In this document: positions 19,301-25,888 of the stretch, piece by piece | Numbering within the stretch: position 1 is the first letter of the stretch | Layout: the number at the start of each line of letters is the position of its first letter | Source: CAYPHY01 sp964410625 | GTDB lineage: Bacteria; Chloroflexota; Anaerolineae; Promineifilales; Promineifilaceae | Length of the DNA stretch: 64,000 bases | NCBI GenBank assembly: GCA_964410625.1 | Contig: CAYPHY010000012.1 | Span: forward strand, 1 to 64,000 | Reading direction: 5' to 3' | Made by a program: the position numbers and the translations under genes | Notes under the pieces: generated by a model | Databases searched by the model: none | Told to the model about the DNA's origin: nothing | What the model saw: only the letters and a program-made list of their open reading frames with translations

Positions 19301-19490
19301 ACAGATCGTTATCGCCAGCGGTTCGTCAACTTGCCAGGGGCTGCAACTGGTTGGCAACAATGGCAATAATCAAACCGAAAAGATCGTTGATCTAGGTACT
19401 CGGCCGCCGGGTCGCTACTTTATCTGGATCATCACCGACGGAACCTTCAACAATACGGTCCCCTATAATCTGCTTGTCCGCACGGAATAA
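16398..19490 (+). CDS. Large secreted repeat protein of the surface island
   Basis: A 1030-aa exported protein. ATG 16398 follows AGGAAAC and the signal peptide ends near VMAQTG. Two alternating modules make up the body. Module A (about 135 aa) begins with VDLNG, contains SATVSDEDS-type sequence and ends near LVLRTVRYNN; module B (about 150 aa) contains GTWQYLADGGSSWLPF, ARIRFVPNPGFSG and FRAWD. The order is A-B-A-B-A-A (starts near 16500, 16930, 17406, 17831, 18266 and 18671). Module A also occurs once in the 1354-aa protein. The C-terminus (VYLPVLTPARGDEPNNSC, DWYYFDLAV, VDLGTRPPG) is the shared domain. It is a probable envelope or adhesion protein; ligand unknown. Confidence 0.78.
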   Translation: MMKINRGIRALALLCIMVPPFIVLLAFVHLVMAQTGVPPLLDLNGPTVTGMDYSTNYTEDGPPSAIVSSTALTIVDSDSTNLSSATIRFNPPPPDGNLESLAADPKGTGITVQGYNSNQARLRLTGNTSVAAYQEVMRTLTYLNTSQSPDPTDRKIELFVVDSDGNQSATAVSTVIVHPVNDAPVLDNSGDMVMTPINEDEVNSPGNAVGTIIKSAEQGGADRITDVDKNALEGFAVIEAASANGTWQYLADGGSSWLPFTGVSNESAVLLNTGARIRFVPNPGFSGSVSFTFRAWDQTSGSNGETGVNVSGEKNGGKTAFSTATETVALTVLTVNDLPIVDLNGPEEGRDYRTSFAENSSPVPIASSSATVSDEDSTLLARMVVMLTDALDGEAEMLAANTLTTSITAEPYNPETGVLLLNGPDTVSNFQLVLRQIVYNHTMPEPSSGNRVVFVVANDGENDSQPVSSTIAVNLINTAPVLNASGTYRLSDIPEDTAEPAGNAVQEIIASAGGDPITDPDPDAEEGIAVTGVNDSNGRWQYTTGTTWLDFGVISDTAAVLLNAAARIRYLPNPNYNGPAGNLTFRAWDLTTGANGQRNVDVSRNGGSTAFSNASAVATLTVTPVNDRPSATLTDNITPTYVEDAAPVPLINGTLQLSDVDNPLLSSATLTITNLLDAGAEWLLVDTSGTNIVPTYHAESGVLRLAGQTTLANYTSVLRTVAYRNSSQDPTEAERSIEMVVSDATLSSTAVVLNVAVQPVNDPPVVDLNGAGSGIDYVGEFIIRWGPAPAVDQNLSVVDVDNTTLTGAVVKIVNPQNGEAERLTADTSATPNITRVFDPDTHELHLTGTDSVANYQLVLRTVRYNNLLDSPNMAERRIEFVLTDGSATSAVAKSTLHIRETPISLVYLPVLTPARGDEPNNSCPEALSINTNHSYSFLPNDENDWYYFDLAVAQDVTVELTNFVPRQGQIVIASGSSTCQGLQLVGNNGNNQTEKIVDLGTRPPGRYFIWIITDGTFNNTVPYNLLVRTE

Positions 19491-19503
19491 TAACCATAAT
19501 GAC

Positions 19504-19567
19504 AACAGCGGATAGAGAAATAAACGGATAATCCTGCTCCCACCCGCTCATTTCTCTATCCGCTGTT
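19504..19567 (+). terminator. Strong hairpin ending the surface island
   Basis: AACAGCGGATAGAGAAAT (19504-19521) and ATTTCTCTATCCGCTGTT (19550-19567) form a perfect 18-bp inverted repeat around a 28-nt loop, 14 bp after the stop of the third surface protein. There is no long U run, so it may be a processing or stability hairpin as much as a terminator. Confidence 0.6.
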
Positions 19568-19571
19568 ACCC

Positions 19572-19600
19572 TTGACATAACCACCCACATGTTCTAAAAT
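19572..19600 (+). promoter_or_regulatory. Near-consensus promoter upstream of the Xer-like gene
   Basis: TTGACA (19572-19577), a 17-bp spacer and TAAAAT (19595-19600) make the best sigma-70-type promoter in the window. The predicted 5' leader is about 120 nt and contains an inverted pair of CAGT-type repeats. Confidence 0.7.
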
Positions 19601-19621
19601 TTCGCATACTACTGATTTGTA

Positions 19622-19712
19622 ACGTAAGCAGTAGCCAGTTAGCAGTAAGCAGAATGCTTATCAGGAGCGTTTGCGAACTGTCCACTGCCGACTGCCCACT
19701 GTCTACTTATCC
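19622..19712. repeat. Inverted pair of CAGT-type heptamer repeats
   Basis: GTAAGCAGTAGCCAGTTAGC is followed by GTAAGCAG, and after about 30 bp by the complementary-type series ACTGTCCACTGCCGACTGCC, CACTGTCTACTTA. The two halves can fold into a long imperfect hairpin in the leader of the Xer-like mRNA. Confidence 0.6.
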
Positions 19713-19725
19713 TGGCGGAGGCGAC

Positions 19726-20715
19726 ATGATGAGCGATATACAACGTGAACTGTTCCCGGCGGAAGCCGACGCGGCCGAAGATGGCAGAAAGGCCCCTCCC
19801 CTACACAGCGATGCCTCACTCCAGGCGGCCATCGGCTTATTTGAGAAGCATATGCTGGAACAGGGCTTCTCCCCCAACACGATCAAGGCATTTGCCAGTG
19901 ATGTTCGTCTCTTAGGTCAATATGTGGGGATCGGCCAACCGATTGGGGGAATCGGCACGAAAAACCTCAATGACTTTCTCGATTGGCTGGTACACGAGCG
20001 CGGCGTTCCCTGTAGCCCGAAATCTTATGCGCGACGGGTGACGACGCTGAAGGTCTTTTTTAAGTGGCTCCATGATGTGGGCGTTTTGCCCGATGATCCC
20101 GCCGCGGCCGTCATCCAGCGTAGCGTGACCAGCCCTCTGCCGGAAGTGCCGGGCGAGGAGGAGTTGCAGCAAGCCTTGCTGGTCACCGAAGCCTGGCGCA
20201 AGGGTGAGGAGACAGATGGGGGCGAACGCAAACCGGACGCACGGCCGCACCTCTTGCTGACCCTGTTGTTGCAAACGGGGATCAAAAAGAATGAGGCGAT
20301 GAGCATTGTCCCCAACCACATAGATAGCAGCGATCCCAATCGGCCGATGCTCTACGTGCGTTATGTCAATCCTCGTATGCGCTATAAAGAGCGCAAACTC
20401 CCCCTACAACCGGAATGGCTCGATGTTCTGGAGGAGTATCTGGCGCAGTATGAGCCACCGGACACGCTATTCACCTGCACCCCGCGCAATCTGGAATATA
20501 TCCTCCGCGACGTGGGCGAGGCGGCCGGTCTGGCGCCGGGGCTGCTGTCCTTCGAGAATCTACGCTGGGCCTCGGCGCTCCATGATTGGCGCAACAACGA
20601 AGAACCCGACGACATTCGCCAAAAGCTGGGCCTCTCCAAGATCACCTGGCGCGAAACCAAGTCAAAGCTGCAAAAGCTGATTGAGAAAGAGCAGATGGTG
20701 GAGAGTGAGGAGTGA
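19726..20715 (+). CDS. Tyrosine-recombinase-like protein with degenerate active site
   Basis: A 329-aa protein with the two-domain layout of Xer/phage integrases. A SAM-like core-binding domain (about 30-125, FEKHMLEQGFSPNTIKAFAS, then RRVTTLKVFFKWL) precedes the catalytic domain. In the latter, box I reads TGIKKNEAM where TGLRxxE is expected (Arg to Lys). The beta-hairpin Lys (RYKERKLPL) is kept. Box II reads SFENLRWASAL (His replaced, Arg kept). The LGH motif is LGL, and no Tyr occurs in the final ITWRETKSKLQKL segment. It should bind DNA but probably cannot cut it. ATG 19726 follows GGCGGAGG. The last codons are repeat-like. Confidence 0.75.
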   Translation: MMSDIQRELFPAEADAAEDGRKAPPLHSDASLQAAIGLFEKHMLEQGFSPNTIKAFASDVRLLGQYVGIGQPIGGIGTKNLNDFLDWLVHERGVPCSPKSYARRVTTLKVFFKWLHDVGVLPDDPAAAVIQRSVTSPLPEVPGEEELQQALLVTEAWRKGEETDGGERKPDARPHLLLTLLLQTGIKKNEAMSIVPNHIDSSDPNRPMLYVRYVNPRMRYKERKLPLQPEWLDVLEEYLAQYEPPDTLFTCTPRNLEYILRDVGEAAGLAPGLLSFENLRWASALHDWRNNEEPDDIRQKLGLSKITWRETKSKLQKLIEKEQMVESEE

Positions 20716-20770
20716 TGAGTGGGGAGATTAGAGACTGAGAGACTAGGGGGTTAGAGACTGGAGATTTGTG
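20705..20770. repeat. GAGATTA/GAGACTG heptamer repeat
   Basis: A purine-rich 7-nt-period series (GAGATTA GAGACTG AGAGACT ... TTAGAGACTGGAGATTT) begins around the stop codon of the Xer-like gene and fills the intergenic space. Related copies lie at 21305-21358, 25160-25205 and 60430-60505, and inside two genes. Confidence 0.65.
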
Positions 20771-20822
20771 CTAACCTGCTTGAGCCGGTTTGCAACCGCC
20801 AAAGACGATACCCTTCCACTCT

Positions 20823-21218
20823 TTACTTCTCATTCTCAAAGTGAAATAGCTTCTCCCCCTCCTCGGCCGCGTTGAACACCACGCTCTGGCTATCCACGTC
20901 CATCCGTTCGGTATCGGGTGTCATGTAGTAAATTTGAGCAGTCAGGCGATAGGGATCGGCCGTCTCCTGATCACGCAGGTGGAGGATCAGGTTGAAGTCC
21001 GGCGTCAGCGTCTCGATCACGCTCAAGGAACCGGCCGGTTGCCCCAAACTGTTTTCCAGGCGAATATCAATACACGGCCGTTCAATAAACGGCGTCAGCT
21101 CCAGCGCAAAGGCCATCCGCCGTAGGTCCGGATAGACATACAGCCCGATCATCTTAATCCGCACATCCTCGCGCGGCCGTGGCGTCTCTTCTGGATCGTC
21201 AAAAAAAGTGATGTTCAT
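20823..21218 (-). CDS. Conserved hypothetical protein
   Basis: A 131-aa soluble protein, probably all-beta (VRIKMIGLYVYPDLRRMAFALELTPF). No signal peptide or membrane segment. I do not recognise a named family. The start is set at ATG 21218 (MNITFFDDPEETPRPREDVR) instead of the upstream TTG, whose codons lie in a repeat. It is the gene after mfd on the same strand, separated by a repeat block, so co-transcription is uncertain. Confidence 0.55.
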   Translation of the reverse strand: MNITFFDDPEETPRPREDVRIKMIGLYVYPDLRRMAFALELTPFIERPCIDIRLENSLGQPAGSLSVIETLTPDFNLILHLRDQETADPYRLTAQIYYMTPDTERMDVDSQSVVFNAAEEGEKLFHFENEK

Positions 21219-21245
21219 CGTCGTTTCACGGGGGGCAAGTTGCAA

Positions 21246-21358
21246 GTAGCAGATGGCAAGTACCCACTTTCAAGGAATTATGACTTGCCCCCTGCTACCT
21301 GCCACTTGCCACACTCAATCTTCAATCTCTAATCTCTAGTCTCCTAGTCTCTCACTCT
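21246..21358. repeat. Mixed CAAGT and CTAATCT repeat block
   Basis: A CAAGTAGCAGATGGCAAGTA series is followed after an inversion point by CCTGCTACCTGCCACTTGCC, then by CAATCTCTAATCTCTAGTCT. The last part runs into the 3' end of mfd and supplies its final codons (ESERLGD, TAG). Confidence 0.65.
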
Positions 21359-24300
21359 CCACCCTCTCCACCGGCCGTCTCGCTGGTGGTTCAAAGGAAC
21401 GCAGTTTTTCTAATACTTGCACCAGTTCCACCTGCCATTCATGCGTTCCCATCTCCCGTTTGAGCCAGATCGCCTTGCGACTGACCCGCGCGGAGGGGCC
21501 GAGATAACGTTGCAAATGGTAACGATAATTTTCCAGACCTTGCGTTTCCGCCACCTGAATCTTGATTTGTCCCGCTTCGGTGACAACGGCCGTGACCATC
21601 GCCATTTGCGCCAACGCTTTAACACGCAGTTGGTATAACAGGTTATGTACCGGATCAGGGATGGGGCCAAAGCGGTCGGCCAACTCGACCGCCATTTCGT
21701 CAATTTCGGCCAGCGTGTCCAGCGTCGCCATCCGCCGGTAAAGACGCAGGCGTAGTTGGGCGTCGGGGACATAATCGGTGGGGATATAGGTCGCCAACGG
21801 CAGATCGATCAATGTCCCATCCGGCGGTTCGGCCGGTGGCACTTCGCCGCGCAACTCCGCCTTGCGCCGTTTCACTGCCTTCGCCAGCAAGCGCGTGTAC
21901 ATATCAAAGCCAACAGCGGCAATGTGGCCGCTTTGCTGGCCGCCGAGGAGGTCGCCCGCGCCGCGAATCTCCATATCACGTAGGGCGATGGTATAGCCTG
22001 CCCCTAGTTGCGTATGTTCGGCGATGACCTCAAGCCGGGCGCGGGCGTCGGCCGTCAGCGTGCGCCAGGGGCTATGGAAGAAGTAGGCGAACGCTTGCCG
22101 CGTGCCGCGACCAACACGGCCGCGCAACTGGTAAAGCTGTGCCAGCCCAAACTGCTCAGCGCGATCCACGATCAGCGTATTGGCATTAGGAAAGTCCAGC
22201 CCGCTTTCGATGATCGTTGTGCTGAGCAGAATATCAATCTTACACTCGGCGAAGTCGAGCATGATCTTTTCTAGCTGCCGTTCGCTCATCTGCCCATGAC
22301 CAACCACCACCCGCGCTTCGGGGACCAGCTTTTCCAACCGTCGGCGGACAATATGGATGCTCTGTACGCGATTATGGACAAAAAATATCTGCCCGCCACG
22401 CTCTAACTCACGCAGAATGGCGCGGCGCAGCCGGGCATCATCCGCCTCGCCGACATAGGTTTGCACCGGCAAGCGGTCGGCCGGGGCGGTGTCAATAATG
22501 CTGATGTCACGCACGCCGGTCAGTGCCATATGGAGCGTGCGCGGGATGGGGGTGGCCGTCAGCGTCAATACGTCCACTTCCGTGCGCCACTGCTTCAACC
22601 GTTCCTTGTGGGCGACACCAAAACGTTGCTCCTCATCGACAATCACCAGCCCCAAGTCTTTGAAGGAGACATCATCAGAAAGCAGGCGGTGAGTCCCAAT
22701 GATGATGTCTACCTGTCCGGCGCGTAAATCTTCGGTAATCCGCTTTTGTTGTGCCGGGGTGCGGAAGCGGGAGAGCATCTCCACCTTCACCGGAAAAGGA
22801 GCCAGCCGTTCGACAAACGTGTTGTAATGTTGCTGGGCGAGAATGGTCGTTGGAACGAGAATGGCGACCTGTTTGCCATCCATCACCGCTTTGAAGGCGG
22901 CACGCAAGGCCACTTCCGTCTTGCCATACCCCACATCGCCGCAAATCAGGCGGTCCATCGGCCGATCCCGTTCCATATCCGCCTTCACCTCGGCAATCAC
23001 CCGTAGCTGATCTTCCGTCTCCCCATAAGGGAAGCCCGCTTCCAGTTCCGCCTGCCAATCGGTATCGTCGGGGAAGGCATGGCCGGGGATGGTCTCGCGA
23101 GCGGCGTACAGTTCAAGCAGTTCATCGGCCAGTTCATCGGCCGCGCGTTGGGCGCGAACCTTAGCCTGGTTCCAAACCTTTTCCCCCAGCCGGTGGAAGT
23201 TTGGCGGCCGGTCGTCGGGGCCAACCCACTTGCCCAGCCGGTCGGCATGGTGGACAGGGACATAGAGGATGTCGCCATTGCCATAGCGCACCATCAAATA
23301 TTCGCGCTCCATGCCGCCCATCATCCGTACCACTAGCCCTTCAAATTGGCCGATGCCATAATCGAGATGCACCACATAATCCCCGGCGCGAATATCGGCG
23401 AAGGTCGCTTCCGGCGCAGAGGGACGGGGGCGGCGCATACGGCGTGGCGCGGGGCGGCTCCAGCCAAAAATCTCGGCGTCGGTCAACAGTTGCAGCAGTA
23501 CGCGGCTATCTTCACGTTGCAACAAGGTAAAGCCTTCGGCCAGACTGCCCTGGACGAAGGTCAAACTACCGGCAGGTGGCGTGGTGGTCAGATCTAGTTG
23601 TGGCGCGGGCATAGCGGTGGGGGCGGAGAACAGGACGCTTTCCCCATCCAGTTCCACGGGTTCAACAGCTTGTTCTGGTAAGTCCAGATCAGCCGCGCCA
23701 TTGCTCGCTCTGCTAATCGCGCCATCATCCAGGTCATCAACCGCGCCGTTGCGAGCGCGGGCACGTTTGGCTCCCGGCCACGACTCCTGCCAAATCTCCG
23801 CTAGCCGCGCCGCCTGGCGACTGACCACCACGACGCGCTCCCCTTCCCGCTGCGCTTGCTTAAGCTGGTTGACAAAGGGAGTCATCTGCCCCCCATAGCG
23901 CGGGCCAGGATCAAAGGAGTCGGCGAGATCGAGCAAACTACTGTCGGTCACCCGGCCTGATTCATCGTTGGGCAGGCTGTCGCCCAGGACCAACGGCCGC
24001 CACCACTGCAACTCAGAAACGATCTCTTCCGCCGTATAGAGTGGGTTAGGATAGCCAGGCGGGAGTGCAGCCTGTTCTTCAGCCACCTGATGGGCGTGGT
24101 TGTGCAATTCCTCGACGGCCGTCAAAAACTCCGGCCAATCATCAACAACCAACAAGGCTTTGGGGGGCAAATAATCGAGCAACGTCGCCGGACGACTGTA
24201 AATCAACGGCAGATAATATTCGAGATTGGGAAAGACATTTCCGGCACGCAAGTCCGCCAGATCGTCGCGCCAGGAGGGCAAGCTCCCTTCCTCAGATTCC

Positions 24301-25106
24301 GGTTCGTCTTGCCACACCTGTACAAACGCTTGCGCCGCCTCTGGTAACGCCTCGCGGGCGGGCGGAACAACGATACTCGTCAGACGATTGGCCGGATCAT
24401 CAACCGCCAGAGAGCGCTGGGTCATCGGATCAAACGGCCGCATCGTATCCACTTCATCGCCAAACAGTTCGATGCGCACCGGAAACTCGGCCGCGGCCGG
24501 GAATATATCAACAATCCCCCCGCGACGGCTGAACTGGCCCGGCGCTTCGACGACGCTGACCGCCTCATACCCATTTTGCTGCCAGGTAAGCAAGCTCTTT
24601 TCCAGATCGAGCGTTTGCCCCACGCGCAGCACGCGCGTGGCCGTGATCGCCCGGCGTTTGGGCATCGTCTTTTGCAAGAAGGCGCGGGCAGAGCTGATGA
24701 TCAGCGGCGGCCGTTGCAACGCGGGGATAAGCGGATGCTGCCCGGCCAGCAGCTTGGTCAACACCCGCAAACGGCCGAGGCGCGAGCGTTCGCTCCAGGG
24801 GCCGCGATCATAAGGCAGCGGCGTGGGTTCGATGAAGCGCAATACCTCGCTGTCGTCCGGCAGCCAGGTTTCCAGTGCCTGTTGCCAGTTGGTCACGTTG
24901 TCAATACGGCCGGTCAGCAACAACAGCGGGGCCGGCCGTGCCAGAGCCTGTTGCTGGTAAAGCGCGGCCAAAACCGCCGGACGCGCGGCACGCGACAACT
25001 CCAATGCAGGGACATTTCCCGCCCCTTCCTCGGAGCGTAGTTCCTCGCTCAGCTTGTTATAAGCCTTCAGTCGCTCAATTAAGGGTAGCAGGCCGGATAT
25101 ACTCAT
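21336..25106 (-). CDS. mfd: Transcription-repair coupling factor Mfd
   Basis: A 1256-aa ATP-dependent translocase that removes RNA polymerase stalled at DNA lesions and recruits UvrA. The N-terminal UvrB-like module is followed by the CarD-like RNA-polymerase-interacting domain (about residue 570, AGDYVVHLDYGIGQFEGLV). A RecG-like motor then carries Walker A (ICGDVGYGKTEVA, about 720), the DEEQRFG box (about 820) and motif VI (QLYQLRGRVGRG), and the C-terminal D7 domain closes the protein. Length matches the family. The last residues (VESERLGD) and the stop codon come from the neighbouring heptamer repeat, so the native C-terminus has been altered slightly. Cytoplasmic. Confidence 0.97.
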   Translation of the reverse strand: MSISGLLPLIERLKAYNKLSEELRSEEGAGNVPALELSRAARPAVLAALYQQQALARPAPLLLLTGRIDNVTNWQQALETWLPDDSEVLRFIEPTPLPYDRGPWSERSRLGRLRVLTKLLAGQHPLIPALQRPPLIISSARAFLQKTMPKRRAITATRVLRVGQTLDLEKSLLTWQQNGYEAVSVVEAPGQFSRRGGIVDIFPAAAEFPVRIELFGDEVDTMRPFDPMTQRSLAVDDPANRLTSIVVPPAREALPEAAQAFVQVWQDEPESEEGSLPSWRDDLADLRAGNVFPNLEYYLPLIYSRPATLLDYLPPKALLVVDDWPEFLTAVEELHNHAHQVAEEQAALPPGYPNPLYTAEEIVSELQWWRPLVLGDSLPNDESGRVTDSSLLDLADSFDPGPRYGGQMTPFVNQLKQAQREGERVVVVSRQAARLAEIWQESWPGAKRARARNGAVDDLDDGAISRASNGAADLDLPEQAVEPVELDGESVLFSAPTAMPAPQLDLTTTPPAGSLTFVQGSLAEGFTLLQREDSRVLLQLLTDAEIFGWSRPAPRRMRRPRPSAPEATFADIRAGDYVVHLDYGIGQFEGLVVRMMGGMEREYLMVRYGNGDILYVPVHHADRLGKWVGPDDRPPNFHRLGEKVWNQAKVRAQRAADELADELLELYAARETIPGHAFPDDTDWQAELEAGFPYGETEDQLRVIAEVKADMERDRPMDRLICGDVGYGKTEVALRAAFKAVMDGKQVAILVPTTILAQQHYNTFVERLAPFPVKVEMLSRFRTPAQQKRITEDLRAGQVDIIIGTHRLLSDDVSFKDLGLVIVDEEQRFGVAHKERLKQWRTEVDVLTLTATPIPRTLHMALTGVRDISIIDTAPADRLPVQTYVGEADDARLRRAILRELERGGQIFFVHNRVQSIHIVRRRLEKLVPEARVVVGHGQMSERQLEKIMLDFAECKIDILLSTTIIESGLDFPNANTLIVDRAEQFGLAQLYQLRGRVGRGTRQAFAYFFHSPWRTLTADARARLEVIAEHTQLGAGYTIALRDMEIRGAGDLLGGQQSGHIAAVGFDMYTRLLAKAVKRRKAELRGEVPPAEPPDGTLIDLPLATYIPTDYVPDAQLRLRLYRRMATLDTLAEIDEMAVELADRFGPIPDPVHNLLYQLRVKALAQMAMVTAVVTEAGQIKIQVAETQGLENYRYHLQRYLGPSARVSRKAIWLKREMGTHEWQVELVQVLEKLRSFEPPARRPVERVESERLGD

Positions 25107-25240
25107 CGTTGTTCAGTAAGCAGTAAGCAGTGGCAAGTTGCAAGTGGCAGGTAGCAAGTTGTAAATCTCCCAGTCTCCTAATCTCTAATCTCCAATCTCT
25201 AACCACTAACCACCCTTCACTCTCCACTCGCCACTAATCC
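25107..25240. repeat. Mixed heptamer repeat block between mfd and pth
   Basis: The order is CAGTAAGCAGTGGCAAGTTG, CAAGTGGCAGGTAGCAAGTT, CTCCTAATCTCTAATCTCCA, and finally CCACTAACCACC with CACTCGCCACTAATCC. The last unit overlaps the pth 3' end and encodes its C-terminal LVASGE and stop. Confidence 0.65.
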
Positions 25241-25852
25241 ATTATGTCGCGACATCGCCAGGTTGACGCCATCACGCAGGTAGGTTTCTACGGCCGCCAC
25301 CGCCGCCGCGATCATCTCCTCGACAATCGGCGCGTCCTCACGGCCGAAATCTTGCAATACATAAGCGGCAGGCGGCATTCGTCCAGGGGGTCGGCCAATT
25401 CCCAGGCGCAAACGGGGAAATTCTTCGCCGAGGTGTTGGATGAGCGAACGCATCCCGTTGTGTCCACCCGCGCCCCCTTTCTCGCGCAAACGGAGCGTAC
25501 CAAAGGGCAAATCTAACTCGTCGTAAATCGCCAGCACATTCGCCGCCGGAATTTTATAGTAACGCGCCAACGCGCCGACGGCTTCACCGCTACGATTCAT
25601 ATAGGTTTGCGGCTTAGCCAGCACCACATCACGCCCGGCGATCTTCCCCGTACCAATGATCGCCTTGTTTTGCACCCGGCCGAGGCTGATCTGGTAATCG
25701 GCCGCCAGCCGGTCCAGCACCATAAAGCCGATATTGTGCCGGTTCTGGGCATGTTCGCGGCCGGGGTTCCCCAATCCAGCGATCAAGAACCGCTGCTGAC
25801 CATCGGCCGCTTCCTCGTTTTGCGCTTTATTGCCAAAGATACGCTTTAACAT
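25217..25852 (-). CDS. pth: Peptidyl-tRNA hydrolase
   Basis: An enzyme of about 211 aa that releases tRNA from prematurely dropped peptidyl-tRNA. All family signatures are present: LIAGLGNPG (Asn), NRHNIGFMVLD (catalytic His), KPQTYMNRSG, YDELDLPFG (Asp) and GGAGGHNGMRS. A short extension of about 22 aa precedes the fold. The start is ATG 25852 or the adjacent GTG 25855; a TTCGTG repeat abuts the start codon and there is no clear ribosome-binding site. The C-terminal LVASGE is encoded by a repeat. Cytoplasmic and essential in most bacteria. Confidence 0.95.
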   Translation of the reverse strand: MLKRIFGNKAQNEEAADGQQRFLIAGLGNPGREHAQNRHNIGFMVLDRLAADYQISLGRVQNKAIIGTGKIAGRDVVLAKPQTYMNRSGEAVGALARYYKIPAANVLAIYDELDLPFGTLRLREKGGAGGHNGMRSLIQHLGEEFPRLRLGIGRPPGRMPPAAYVLQDFGREDAPIVEEMIAAAVAAVETYLRDGVNLAMSRHNGLVASGE

Positions 25853-25888
25853 CACGTTCGTGCCATTCGTGAAATTCGTGTCAAAAAA
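25853..25888. repeat. TTCGTGCCA nonamer repeat
   Basis: TTCGTGCCA TTCGTGAAA TTCGTGTCA AAAA fills the whole gap between pth and the next gene. The same 9-nt-period family recurs at 53534-53567 (inside a gene) and in the small element at 58173-58268. Confidence 0.65.
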
